64,000 nt of DNA from Halisarca cf. caerulea (GCA_963170055.1 CAUJGJ010000072.1:1695001-1759000); one strand, 5' to 3'. Positions 51,984-64,000 are shown, numbered from the stretch's first letter. Made by a program: numbers and translations. Notes: generated by a model from the sequence alone, not told the origin.

Positions 51984-53692
51984 CTGAGGATACAAAAAGA
52001 TTAACACAAGTAAGACTAGCTACGTACATAATATAGTCTTGGAATACAACCTTCTTTGGTACTTATCAAATGTGTGTATGCAGCTGCATGGACATTCTGA
52101 CACTGGTCATTAGAACATGCTTACCCAAATTCTTTCTGAATTTCTACAGTATCCATGGACAGCAATGACATAACCCATGACTGGAAGTGGCAAAACTGTT
52201 CCCCTGTGAGGAAATAACAATTCTTGCCAAAGACAGTACCAATTTGCACATCTTCTTTGGATTCGTATTCTTTAACTACCCATAGGTTTAGTAGGTCACT
52301 GCTGAATAGTACATGATAGCTGAAAAGCTTTGAGTAGGTTTCCCTAAATTGGCTAAAATCCTGTTCCAAGGTATCATTCATAATAATGAATGATTCTGTT
52401 TCTGGAATGGTCACATCAGTTATGGGTTCACCGCGCCATTTGTGGTAATTCAGCCAATGAATAACTTGTGTGCTTGTAAACATAGGAAATTGAGAGGCTG
52501 TGGCATATTGCTTGAGCTGTAAATAGGGAACATGGGTTGTACAAAGAATCAAAAGTATAAACATATATTACCCATACATGATAACATTCCATTTGTCACA
52601 ATCATATTTACACAGGGCTTTTCTAGCTACCCACAGCGTCCAAGAATTAGAAATTGACAAGTACGTAAAAGATAGCATGCAGAATTGCTTCTTTTCACCA
52701 TTTTCCCCATATATAGGTGAGGGCCATTATAATACCTTGTGTATATACCCTGATGAGGAGGAATACTCACTGGTGGATGCTGAAACCTCCAGGGAAAGTG
52801 GTGCTCCAAATCATAGTCACCATGCAGCAGAGCTTCAATGTAGTGATCACCCAACAACATTTCTTGAGCATTGTTGCAATCAATTTTCATCCCATCAACG
52901 GTGGAGATGCTTGTCACATTACATATACTAAAGTGAAAGTAAATGATAACAAATACACCTGCATTAGGGCACCGATAGCTTCATCTTGGTATATTATACT
53001 ATTCATTTTGCATGCATGCCTATTATCCTCATACATAGTGCAGAGGCATAGGAGGCATTCTGAATGGGGTAGGCCATGCATATATGCATACAAGGTTGGG
53101 GTTGGTTGTCTGTGTGTGTTGTGGCCTCAATCACTTCATGCAAAAAAGTACTTGTAGCTATTAAGAACAGGCTTATTAATAATTACTTGATTCACTGTGA
53201 CAGTTACGTATATACTGTATAGTGTTGATTTATAGCTGCAATCCCCCACAAAACAGGACTGCTTTTGAGATTGGGTGGAGGATTTTGAATGGATCAAAAG
53301 AAACCTGTGTTGTGATTTCATTTTCACTCAAGGAAAATAAAAACTTATATATAGCTAGTTTCAAAAAGTGGGGCAGCCATAGCCTCCCTTGAACACTCCT
53401 ACTCCTATGCCTAATAATGATAGCGATACAACAATTTCATTGATTCAGAAGTAGAGAAACAGCAAGGTCTATTATCGTGGCATGCACATACCCAGGCCCG
53501 AATGTTTCATATGCAGCCATTTCCTTAGTTGACTCATCAATGTGACTGAATTGTGACTGTCTCACTTCCACAGACTCAGAAACAGATGTATTATCACCAC
53601 TATACATGTTGATGGAATGGAATAAAAACAATGAATACAAGTGATTCATGTCAATGTGCCACAATATGTTCCGTAACATATATAAATCTTAC

Positions 53693-55393
53693 CTAGTACC
53701 TCTAAGACTAGAAAAGTATTGCTTCAAGCGTTGATGGTTGTAACGTTTTTTAAGTAGTTTTCCGTCTTTGTTTTTCAGTTGGTAAAGATCATGATCAAAC
53801 ACTTCTGCCACTGTATAGGGACCTAGCCACTTGCTGTCCAGTTTCCCACCTTTCCGTGTAAGTTATAATGAGTTTTGGACAAGTACTGTGTCACCAACCT
53901 GCAAAAACAAGACAAGATGTAGATGAACATAATATTATGCATGCCACTTATATAACTTGCAGGTGGAAGATATAATATTGGAAGAAGCACACTCACTGCA
54001 AATCTGTGGACTTTAGGGAGACAATTGTCATACCGATTCTTCTGCTTTGTCTGTTCTTTTAGAATGTTCTTATCAACTTTAGAGAACACAGCCTTCCTCA
54101 AATCCAGGCTCTGCTGGACAGTTTCATCGATCAATACAGAATCAGTATGTGCACTGTTATCATCAAGCGATATACCACTAGTTCCAGGCTCCTGACTAGT
54201 AGCCATGGTGCCTACATTCACATCCACAGGTAAACGCATGTCCCATTTGTGAATTAGGTAAAATGGTGAATATTTAGTGGAGGCCTGCTTGGCAGCACGG
54301 TAACCCATCAATATAGAATCCACCTTTGTATCCCAGTCATCCTTACATTCTTCACACAACTTTGCTAGGCTACGCTGTAAAGTCTGGTTCATGCGTTCAG
54401 TCAAGCCATTGGTCTAAATAATGAGATGAACAAAAGATAAACATAATAATATTATAATATAGTCTATATTGCAAATATGTATACAAACCTGAGGATGATA
54501 AGCACTGGGTATTCGATGCTCAATTCCAGTTTTTTGGCATAGTTCCTTATTTAAATTGTTGACAAACTCCTTTCCTTGATCAGAGATCATAATTGAAGGG
54601 CAACCCATTCTACAAATCACCTAGTACCAAAAAGGCATGGTTAGCATGATTGTTACAATACATTACACATGTCAACTCACAGAATAGATGAACCGAGCAA
54701 TACTTGCAACACTCTTATCTGGTAGAGAAGCAGCTTCAACCCACTTTGTAAAGTAATCACTCATCACGGCAATGTATTGGTTTCCACTACAAGACCGAGT
54801 GAAGGGACCAACCAGATCAATTCCAACCTGATGCCACTCCTTTGGCTTCACTGGGATTGGGTGCAAAGGAGCAGTTGACTTCTTTATTGTAGAGTTGCCT
54901 CTTTAGCATTTTCACAAGTTCTGACCTGCATGAAATGTAGTTAACGAGAAATAATACAGTACGCATGATGTTATAATTAAGTAACTACGTATACATTTGC
55001 TAGCTTGGTCATCTTTTTGCAATAAGGAAGTGTAAACAATTACTACTTTTCACCCAATCAAACTTCCTGTTCCCTGCCACAAGCATGCACCTTTGAGATG
55101 AGATTGAGTTTGAGATTTCAAGTGTGGTACTGTACCACTTTATTGTGCTTTAGTAACTTCCATGGATATACTTAGGTACAAACACATGCACACTTACATC
55201 GGCAAACAAGTGGACATGGACATATTTACATGCACATACACACATACGTACATATTCAGTTGCATCTGTGTAAAGGCCTGGCCAGTAGTACTTGTGTTGC
55301 ACAACACTCAATAATTTGTCACGCCCGAGATGACTAATATCATGTGTTCTGCTCAAAATTTTCACTTGTTCTTCCTTCTTTTCCACGACAAGT
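53693..55393 (-). pseudogene. Integrase part: zinc finger, DD35E core, GPY/F
   Basis: Exon 55393-55252: RTHDISHLGRDKLLSVVQ and YYWPGLYTDATEY give the H-H half of the HHCC finger; RTCEN and a damaged CxxC follow in the next exon. Core: VGIDLVGPF (first Asp), ISDQGKEFVNN (second Asp), SAYHPQTNGLTERMNQTL (Glu), with 35 residues between the second Asp and the Glu. GPY/F: KWLGPYTVAEVFDHDLYQLK in exon 53898-53693. These match Gypsy and Ginger integrases. Introns within the core rule out a recent LTR-retrotransposon copy. Confidence 0.93.
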
Positions 55394-56639
55394 CTATAAT
55401 AATATCATATACAATCATTATACTAAGCGATTATAAATACACCTTGACACTGAACAACAATACCTATAATTAATACAGTCTACATATAGTATACATAAGT
55501 GCTTTGAAGTTTCTGTAACTTGCCATGGAAAATTAACGCACATTGTAAATAAACTACGTGTATTGAAAGCAATTTAAAATCTATACTACATAAGTAAAAT
55601 CTATACTACATAAGAAAAGCATGCACATGCACTGAGTTATATAATATACTACATTTATTATGCATGCATGCAGCGTGTAATAATATAATGCAACAAACCT
55701 TGGTGAATCTGTGCCTTTCGGTCCAACATAGTGAAGATGTGAACCATCCACAACAAAGGCCTTGGCACATTTTCTGAGAGCTCGCTTGTTTTTTTTTATC
55801 GTAACCCTGTAAGTGAAGGCAATTTGAAAAAGATGAAAGGCATAATATAGCTGCAATAATAATCAGAACATGAAGTAAGCCAGAATGGGTATAAAAATTG
55901 CAAGGAGCATTGGTTTCAAAGCAATCTTCATAGCCCATGCAGTTATATAGGTTCAGCCCAACATTGGTTGTCCACCAGTCACCTCAGGGTAGCATCCATT
56001 TTTCTTATAGTTGAATAAGGCTGCATAGTATGTTCCTCCATTGTCATTCATGGTTCTGTACTAATTCCCTCAAAACGGGAATAAATCTCTTAATTACTCA
56101 AACACTGAAATGACTGAGAGGACTGAAAGGATAAGTAAACAGCAAAGTAAAAGCTACTTAAATACTTGGTGGCACAGGAAACCACAAGATGATGAAATAC
56201 AGATCAACTAAAATATATTCTTAGATGTGGTTGGTCTCTTAGACAACAGAAGGAAAAGTGAAAGTGGTTACTAGGAGATAGAAAGGTGGTACAACAATAA
56301 CTGATCTAAATGTAGTGTAATTACAAACAGCAATGTGATCAGGAATCAATGGATCAAAGAAAAAGGAAGTGTCATGTTACAGATAGGACATGAAATTGGA
56401 ATGATTAAATCTAACCACAAAACCACAGCCACATGAATGTACAATCACTGAATAATTAATATACGGGGGTTGATTGTCATTACTATATTCATGAATAACA
56501 ATTACAAAGCTTATGGATGTGACGATATCTATCCCTGTTTGATACAGATCTGTTTTCATGCCCTGTTGACCCACCTTACTACCTTGTATTAATTGTGCAT
56601 GACCACAATCTCCATGCCCCACCAATGAGAAGTCCATAA

Positions 56640-57575
56640 AATCATCCCTATCTACAAAAAAGGTAACCATTCCCTTATATCAAACTACAGACCAATCTCA
56701 CTACTCTGCACCTCATCTACTATTCTTGAAACAATTATATTTCAAAAAATCATCAACTTTGTGCGACCCCAGTTATCACCTCACCAATTTGGCTTTTTAT
56801 CAAACCGCTCCTGCCTGACAAATCTCCTTACCACCTACACTGCTATCTCAAAATCACTGGACAAAGGTCATACTACTGATGTCGTCTACCTTGATTTTGC
56901 TAAGGCATTTGATACTCTACCACATACGAAACTGCTTTATAAACTATGAAGAATTGGTATCACTGGCCCTCTCTGGCTATGGTTTAGGGGTTATTTAGAA
57001 GGCAGGCAACATTTTGTGCAAATATATGATACTCAATCTTCCCGTCTACCTGTCCTGTCTGGTGTGTGGTACGTTTATGGAATGCTCTTCAACCTATCAA
57101 CATTGATCTACCTTTCAACTCCATCAAACATCACCTCATTAAACTCTGTGGAATAGATTTAAGCGTAACTTTGACCCTTCCAATATATGTACATACCACA
57201 GGGTCTGTCCCTATTCCCAGTGCCACTTGATTCCCTATTGACCATTTAACCCATCTTTCTCTTATCTGTAATTACATGAGCCCACAATTATGCACCTTAA
57301 TTTCATGCCTTTCTCCACTATCTATATCTATGGTCTCGATTATTCATATTAATGAGCCTGCAGCATACATGTTTATTTCATGCAGTTTAAATCCAACTGT
57401 CCCTCATGACTCACTTAAATTCATTCATCATGACTACCTAACTCAATCACCCGTCACCCTTTAATGTCTCTCTTTCCTTATTTCTCGCTGCACCAGTCCA
57501 TGGTATCAGACCATCAGTCACCCACTGTGTGACTGTAAAGCATTAAATAATAATAATAATAATAATAATAATAAA
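56640..57575 (+). mobile_element. LINE fragment with reverse-transcriptase motifs, internally deleted
   Basis: Plus-strand frame: IPIYKKGNHSLISNYRPISL, LSPHQFGFLSNRSCLTNLL, VVYLDFAKAFDTLPHTKLLY (RT motif with the first catalytic Asp), a stop at 56947-56949, then GYLEGRQHFVQ. After LSGV the sequence jumps to RLWNALQPINIDLPFNSIK, the usual extreme C terminus, so the YxDD region is deleted. It ends in an (AAT)n tail at 57547-57573. Lies inside the Ginger1 element upstream of its gene. Confidence 0.85.
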
Positions 57576-58139
57576 GCTCTGACACAGGGGTAAAACATGT
57601 GTGACACTGAAAACATGTTGTGTATATTGTCAATCTTCTCAAGTGCTTCACTGATTCTGTCATTGAGCTTTTTACTGGAGGGCTTTTTGTGGTGGATAGG
57701 GTGGTGGCAATGGTTTGGCCCAGTAACTTTGCAAAACTCATGCAAAACATCATGCTCTCATTACAAACACATGCACATAGTCAATGCCGGGCTATGTCAT
57801 TACCAGTTCTGGTGGTCATAGAATGCTAGGGATCTGGTTTGAATTACATCAAACACCAACAACAGTCCTTAATTAACTTTACTAATTGCAAACATAGATA
57901 ATACATACATACGTGTACGTATGTGTTATCTATACCTGCAAAACAAAATACGCTACAATAGCACAGCTACAGCTCAGCTCATTTCTTTGCTGTCCTTCGA
58001 GTCTTCAGAACTTTCCTTCTCTGTCCTTCGACAAAGGGAGTAGATTCTTTTGTCTGAGATGTCAAACGTCTTTATATTCTCTTCGTTCGAAGGGGGACCT
58101 GAATCCCCGCAGGGTGGGAGCCGTAGATCGCTGAACACG
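57576..58139. other. Right-hand Ginger1 non-coding DNA
   Basis: No exon is recognised. The plus-strand frames here are short. The last 130 bp to the terminus are GC-richer and contain the subterminal ATATGAGCC repeats. Confidence 0.5.
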
Positions 58140-58270
58140 GACGCTGATCGCTAGTGATATGAGCCTGGGGGTCTAAATCGCTGGTGATATGAGCCCGGGG
58201 GTTCCTAAATCGCTAGAGATACGAGCCGCCTCCGGAACCAAATCACTGGGGGGCTCAGATCGCTGTGACA

Positions 58271-58274
58271 CCGG
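58271..58274. repeat. Right target-site duplication CCGG of the Ginger1 element
   Basis: CCGG immediately after GCTGTGACA; pairs with 48421-48424. Confidence 0.9.
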
Positions 58275-58383
58275 ACCGGATTTTTCGTGACAGGCATATT
58301 GGGTATCCAAAAGTCCGCATTTTAGAGTGCTAATCATTGCTCCTATCTTTTGTATGGGTCCGCGTCCGCGCGGACGGTCTGCT

Positions 58384-58549
58384 TAATAGAAAGTACCACT
58401 CTATGTTTCCTTCCTTCTAGGTAACTCTGGAACCATCTTAATGAAGCCTGACCAAACCCGTAGCATGATAGCTTGTACAGTAGCAACTTGTGGGAAATAC
58501 TATCAAACGCCTTGCTTAAATCAATCAATACAGATCCAACAATAAGCAT
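58384..58549 (-). mobile_element. Reverse-transcriptase fragment (LINE)
   Basis: Minus frame: GSVLIDLSKAFDSISHKLLL, YGFGQASLRWFQSYLEGRKH. DLSKAFD is the RT motif with the first catalytic Asp. Only about 55 codons remain. It lies outside Ginger1 and differs in sequence from the 56640 fragment. Confidence 0.82.
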
Positions 58550-58949
58550 TCTAAAATTGCTTACTTATAACATTCTAACATTATTTACAATGGCATACAC
58601 AATAACATTGTTTACAATAACATTCTAACATTGTTTACTAATTTGCGTTCTGACACGTGTTGCCACATGCAGTATTTGTGAGGGAACATTCCGGCGTCAA
58701 ACTCATATGGCTTGTGATTGGATCAGAAAGGCTACTGGTATGCTTGTCACTTATGTTCAGTTGTCATCGTTTACTTATTTACGTTCTGACACATTGTTGA
58801 TGCCATTGTTGATGTTAAGTTTTTTTTGGCAATAATGATGATATTTCTCCCCCCTCGATTTGGGCCCCATGTGTAGTTATCTTTCTTGTTTAAACGTCAA
58901 TGCGTCTATAGTTTAGACATGTTTAAGGGTAAATGCAAATAGACGGGAC

Positions 58950-61900
58950 CAGCAATTCGTTAAAGTTATCCTTGCAAAGAAAATTTGAATACTTTGTAAG
59001 ATTTCAAACTTAACTTTATAGAATTAAAAATTACTATCTTCATTTTCAAAGACTTTATGAACTTTGCCAATTTTGTGCTGTTCTTAATTTTAAAGTTATG
59101 TTTCTAACGTTCACTTCGCAATAAAAATATTTATACTTTGTAACATTTTAAACTTAACTTTTATAGAAAGTAAAATTGCTATTCCCTTATATAGGATGTT
59201 GACTTTGCCAATTTTGCACTGTTCCTAATTTTAAAGTTATGTTTCTAACGTTCTTTTTGCAATAAAAATTATTAATATTTTGTAACATTTCAAACTTGAC
59301 TTTTATAGAAAGTATAATTGCTATTTTCTTTTATACGATGCTATCAACTTTGCCAAATTAGTGCAGTTCCTAATTTTAAAGTTATGTTTCTACTGTTCTA
59401 TTCGTAATGAAAATTATTTATTCTTTGTAACACTTCAAACTACTTCTATTAAAAGTAAAAATTACTGTTTCCTTTTATAAGATGATATCAACTTTGCCAA
59501 TTTTTGATGTTCCTAGTTTTAAAGTTGTGTTTCCAATGTTGTCTTCGCAATCAAAATTATTCATTCTATGTAACATTTCAAACTTAACTTTTATCGAATT
59601 CAAAGTAAAAATTACTGCTGTCTTTTTTGAGATGTTATCAAGTTTGCCAATTTTGCGCAGTTCCTAATTTTAAAGTTATGTTTCTAACTATCTCTTTGCA
59701 ATCAAAATTATTAATACTTAGTAATGTTTTAAACTTAACTTTTAAAGATAGCAAAAATTACTATTTCCTTTTATAAGATGTTATCAACTTTGCCAATTTT
59801 GTACTGTGCCTAATTTTAAAGTTATGTTTCTAACGTTCTCTTCGCAATCAAAACTATTAATACTTTGTAATATTTCAAACTTAACTTTTATAGAAAGAAC
59901 AAATTACCATTTCCTTTTACAAGATCCTATTAACTTTGCCAATTTTGCGCTGATTCTAATTTTGAAGTTATATTTCTAATGTTCTCTTCGCAATCAAAAT
60001 TATTCATGCTTTGTAACAATTAAACTGAACTTTTAAGCATAGTAAAAATTACTATTTTCTTTTATGCGATGGTATCATCTTTGCCAATTTGATGCAGTTC
60101 CTCATTTTAAAGTTATGTTTCTAACGTTCTCTTCACAATAAAAATTATCTATTCTTTGGAACATTTCAAACTTAACTTCTATTGTAAGTAAAAATTACTA
60201 TTTCCTTTTATAAGTTGCTATCAACTTTGCCAATTTTCTACTGTGCATAATTTTAAAGTTATGTTTCTAATGTTCTCTTCACAATCAAAACTATTAATAC
60301 TTTGTAATATTTCAAAATTACCTTTTATAGAAAGTAAAAATTACTATTCCCTTTTATAAGATGCTATCAACTTTGCCAATTTTGCGCTGTTCCAAATATT
60401 ATAGTTAGGTTTCTAACGTTCTCTTCGCAATCAAACCTAATAATACCTTATAATATATAAAATGTAACTTTTATAGATAGTGAAAATTACTACTTTCTTT
60501 TATGCGATGTTATCAACTTTACCAATTTTGCGCTGTTCTTATTTTTGAAGTTATGTTTCTAACATTCTCTTCGCAATAGAATTGTTCATACTTTGTTACA
60601 TTTCATATTTAACTTCTATTGAAAGTAAAAACTCCTATTTCCTTTTATAAGATGTTATCAACTTTGCCAATTTTATGCTGTTCCTAATTTTAAAGTTATG
60701 TTTCTAACATTCACTTCTCAATAAAATTATACATACTTTACAACATTTTAAACTTAACTTTTAAAGATAATAAAATTTACTGTTTTCGTTTATACAATGC
60801 TATCAACTTTGCCAATTTTGCGCTGTTCCTAATTTTAAAGTTATGTTTCTAACGTTCACTTCGCAATCAAAATTATTCATACTTTGTAACATTTCAAACT
60901 TAACTTCTATAGAATGTAAAATTACAATTTTCTTTTATATGATGCTATCAACTTTGTCAATTTTGCGCTGTTCCTAATTTTAAAGTTATGTTTCTAATGT
61001 TCTCTTCACAATGAAAATTTTTTATTCTTTGTACTATTTCATACTGAACTTCTATTGTAAGCAAAAATTCCTATTTACTTTAATAAAATGCTGTCAACTT
61101 TGCCAATTTTGCGCTGTTCCTAATTTTAAAGTTATCTTTCTAACAGTCTCTTCCCTATCAAAATTTTTCATACTTTGAAACATCTTAAACTTAACTTTAA
61201 TAGAAAGTAAAAATTACTATTTTCTTTTATAAGATGTTATCAATTTCACTAATTTTCCCCTTTTCCTAATTTTAAAGTTATGTTTCTAACGTTCACTTTG
61301 CATTGAAATTATTCATACTTTGCAACATTTAAAACTTAACTTTTATAGAGAGTAAAAATTCCTGTTTTCTTTGATAAAATGTTATCAACTTTGCCAATTT
61401 TGCGCTGTTCCTAATTTAAAAGTTATGTTTCTAATTTTCTCTTTGCAATTAAAAGTATTCATACCTTGTAACATTTCAAACTTAACTTCTTTGTATGTAA
61501 AATTCCTATTTCTTTTAATAAAATGCTATCAACTTTGCCAATTTTGCACCGTTCCTAATTTTAAAGTTATGTTTCTAACGTTTTCTTTGCAATAAAAATT
61601 ATTTATTCTTTGTAGCATTCAAACTTAACTTCTATTCAAAGTAAAATTTACTATTTCCTTTTATAAGATTCTATAAATTTGCCAATTTTGCGCTTTTCCT
61701 AATTTTAAAGCTATTTTTCTAACGTTCTCTTCGCAATAAAAATTATTTTCTTTGTAAAATTTCAAACTTACCTTCTATTATAAGTAAAAATTTCTATTTT
61801 CTTTTATAAGATGTTGTTAACTCTGCCAATTTTGCACTGTTTTCAAATTTAAAGTTGTGTTTCTAAAGTTCACTTCGCAATAAAATTATTCATACTTTAA

Positions 61901-63739
61901 ACTTAACTTTTAAAGATAGTAAAAATTACTATTTCCTTTTATAAGATGTTATCAACTTTCCCAATTTTGCGCTGTTCCTAATTTTAAAGTAACTGTTATG
62001 TTTCTAATGTTCTCTTTGCAATTATATAAATTTTAAAGAAATGTTTCTAACGTTCTTATTTCCAGAAGTAGTTTAAATACTTTGCAAATTTCAACTCTTG
62101 CTATTTGTTCGATAGAAAAATTACTTTGTTTAGTTTCTAAGATGTTGAATTCTGACAATTTCCTGCTCTTTATAATTTTATAGTAATGTTTCTAACATTC
62201 CTATTTCCAAAAGTAGTCTAAATACAGTAAAATCTCTTTAATTAGAACCTTGGTTTTCCAGTAAAAAAATTCTAATTATCCATAAGTTCTAATTAACCAA
62301 CCACATATGTACTCAATACATTAGGAACAGTACATTCTTCAATGCTTAAATTCAGACAGACATTCTAATTATAATGATTCTAATTATCGAGATTTTACTG
62401 TACTTTGCAAATTTAAAATCTTGCTATTTGTTCAATACAAAATACTTTGTTCACTTTTTAAGATGTTTGAATTTTGACTATTCCACGTTCTTCTTACTTT
62501 TTAGGTAATGCTTGTAATGTTCCTATTTCCAAAAGTACTTTAAATACTTTGCACATTTGAAATCTTGCCATTTTTTGATAAATAATTACTTTGTTCACTT
62601 TCTCAGATGTTTGAATTTTGACTATTTCATGCTCTTCTTAATTTTAAAGTAATGTTTCTAACGTTCTTATTTCCAAAAGTAGATTAAACACTTTGCAAGT
62701 TTGAAATCTTATTTGTTTGTTCCAAAAATACTTTGTTCACTTTCTACGATGTTTGAATTTTGACTATAACGTGCTCTTCTTAGTTTTAAAGTAATGTTTC
62801 CAACGTTCTTATTTCAAAAAGTAGTTTAAACACTTTACAAATTTAAAATCTTATTTGTTTGTTACAAAAATACTTTGTTCACTTTGTAAGATGTTTGAAT
62901 TTTGACTATTTCATGCTCTTCTTAATTTTAAGTAATGTTTCTAACGTTCTTATTTCCAAAAGTGGTTTAAACACCTTGCAAATTTAAAATCTTATTTGTT
63001 CGTTACAAGAATACTTTGCTCACTTTGTAAGATGTTTGAATTTTGACTATTTCAAGCTCTTCTTAATTTTAAACTAATGATTCTAACGTTCTTATTTCCA
63101 AAAGTGGTTTAAACACTTTGTAAATTTAAAATCTTATTTGTTCGTTACAAAAATACTTTATTCACTTTCTACGATGTTTGAATTTTGACTATTTCATGCT
63201 CTTCTTAATTTTAAAGAAACGTTTCTAATGTTCTTAACTTCAAAAGTAGTTTAAACACTTTGCCAATTTAAAATCTTATTTGTTCGTTACAAAAATACTT
63301 TGTTTACTCTCTAAGATGTTTGAATTTTGACTATTTCATGCTCTTCTTAACTTTAAAATAATGCTTCTAACGTTCTTATTTCCAAAAGTAGATTAAACAC
63401 TTTGGAAATTTAAAATGTTATTTGTTCGTTACAAAATTACATTCTTCACTTTGTAAGATGTTTGAATTTTGACTATTTCATGCTCTTCTTAATTTTAAAG
63501 TAATGTTTCTAACGTTCTTATTTCCAAAAGTGGTTTAAACACCTTGCAAATTTAAAATCTTATTTGTTCGTTACAAAAATACTTTGTTCACTTTGTAAGA
63601 TGTTTGAATTTTGACTATTTCATGCTCTTCTTAATTTTAAAGAAACGTTTCTAACGTTCTTAACTTCAAAAGTAGTTTAAACACTTTGCCAATTTAAAAT
63701 CTTATTTGTTCGTTACAAAAATACTTTGTTTACTCTCTA
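58950..63739. repeat. AT-rich satellite array, ~140-150-bp monomer, two subfamilies
   Basis: About 30 or more monomers. Anchor word TTTAAAGTTATGTTTCTAAC recurs at intervals of 141-151 bp (for example 59242, 59387, 59530, 59681, 59827). Subfamily A (58950 to about 62035) has AACTTTGCCAATTTTGCGCT and TTCTCTTCGCAATCAAAATT. Subfamily B (about 62036-63739) has GATGTTTGAATTTTGACTAT and GTTCTTATTTCCAAAAGTAG. In B a trimer period of about 425 bp is visible. All ORFs here are spurious. It ends abruptly at 63739. Confidence 0.95.
62225..62400. mobile_element. MITE inserted in the satellite
   Basis: CAGTAAAATCTC at the left and GAGATTTTACTG at the right are exact inverted termini, flanked by TA (62223-62224 and 62401-62402). 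The interior has TTCTAATTA-type words in both orientations. Monomers nearby show the uninterrupted target AAATACTTTGCAAATTT. Confidence 0.92.
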
Positions 63740-64000
63740 AGGCTCTGTTTACACGACAATGACGGATCACAAAAACGCATATTGTGGTTAGTGCCTATGA
63801 ATATTTTTAAGCATTTACACGGCAACATAATATTATACATATATATACGCGTTGAAATTTTTCCTCAAAAATGGCTGCCGGTTGACAATCGCCTGGACAC
63901 AAATTACACCTTCATGGGATAATAGACTCTGGATGGGATAAACAATCTTCCGCTGGCCCCGGGCCGCAATGGCGCCCCGACCGGTATAAGGATCTACGTA
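63740..64000. other. Right edge beyond the satellite
   Basis: Begins GGCTCTGTTTACACGACAAT, a phrase typical of transposon termini, and becomes GC-richer toward the edge (CCCCGGGCCGCAATGGCGCC). Too short to identify. Confidence 0.4.

Larger units (their letters stand above)
50536..56051 (-). pseudogene. Ginger1 transposase gene, 11 exons, with lesions
   Basis: Exons: 56051-55983, 55806-55699, 55393-55252, 54925-54681, 54620-54489, 54413-53997, 53898-53693, 53599-53492, 52927-52771, 52516-52125, 51983-50536. All introns are GT-AG and phases fit once the lesions are allowed (about 1,140 codons). Order: N-terminal NYKKNGCYPE (YPYY-like motif), HHCC zinc finger, DD35E core, GPY/F, a region of unknown fold (exons 8-10), Ser/Thr/Pro/Lys repeat linker, Ulp1-type protease, PHD finger, stop. 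Lesions: a frameshift at a T9 run (55789-55797), frameshift plus stop in the zinc finger (54903-54905), TAA at 53863-53865, TAG at 51770-51772, TAA at 51326-51328, frameshift near 50890, TGA at 50704-50706. Known family role: cut-and-paste transposition; the protease role is unknown. Confidence 0.9.
48425..58270 (-). mobile_element. Ginger1-type DNA transposon (integrase + Ulp1 protease + PHD), 9.85 kb, inactive
   Basis: The termini are inverted repeats: left TGTCACAGCTATTTGGGCCC, right (reverse complement) TGTCACAGCGATCTGAGCCC. Both continue CCCAGTGATTTGGT; the first ~37 bp have about four mismatches, with weaker similarity further in. CCGG flanks both ends. Inside is one spliced minus-strand gene (56051-50536) for a Gypsy-integrase-like transposase with GPY/F motif and a C-terminal Ulp1 protease, exactly the Ginger1 definition. 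The left subterminal region holds a ~70-bp tandem array (49495-50110); the right one holds three ~32-bp units (58140-58230, word ATATGAGCC). Two LINE fragments (48530-49495 and 56640-57575) are inserted. The coding copy has several nonsense and frameshift lesions, so it cannot make the full protein. Confidence 0.93.

Noticed and set aside
53823..55393. Ty3/Gypsy LTR retrotransposon
   Set aside because: Integrase resembles Gypsy, but there are introns, no gag/protease/RT frame beside it, no LTRs, and TIRs with CCGG duplications define Ginger1.
59482..61595. Small ORFs in the satellite
   Set aside because: They recur with the monomer period and drift out of frame, so are not genes.

Overview
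The window is eukaryotic and AT-rich, with spliced genes, MITEs, LINE fragments and a satellite. It most likely comes from a sponge (probably a demosponge). The best evidence is a single 26-exon minus-strand gene joining a Hedgehog-type N-terminal (Hedge) domain, a von Willebrand A domain, about 24 cadherin repeats, four Ig domains, EGF repeats and a transmembrane segment. That is the hedgling architecture, known from sponges and cnidarians. No species can be named from sequence alone.

Layout. (1) 1-17.1 kb: hedgling, read right to left. All 26 coding exons join in frame (at least 3,927 codons), and the cytoplasmic tail runs off the left edge. (2) 17.1-25.2 kb: intergenic DNA with MITE-like dispersed repeats. 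(3) 25.2-47.9 kb: a small minus-strand gene for a 165-residue coiled-coil protein in five exons. Its 2-10 kb introns hold a decayed pogo/Tigger transposase, a long GT array, two large fold-back palindromes and several TIR elements, some nested. (4) 48.42-58.27 kb: one 9.85-kb Ginger1-type DNA transposon with CCGG target-site duplications and TIRs beginning TGTCACAGC. It carries an 11-exon gene for a Gypsy-integrase-like transposase fused to a Ulp1-like protease and a C-terminal PHD finger. The copy is dead (nonsense codons and frameshifts) and has been invaded by two LINE fragments. (5) 58.4-58.55 kb: a reverse-transcriptase fragment. (6) 58.95-63.74 kb: an AT-rich satellite of ~140-150-bp monomers in two subfamilies, interrupted by one MITE. 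(7) 63.74-64 kb: a unique edge.

Two host genes are therefore supported: hedgling, a presumed cell-surface adhesion or signalling protein, and the short coiled-coil gene. They lie in the same orientation. The right half of the window is dominated by mobile and repetitive DNA, with the Ginger1 insertion directly upstream of the coiled-coil gene. Exon limits were set by reading splice signals and checking phase by hand; no alignment or search was run.
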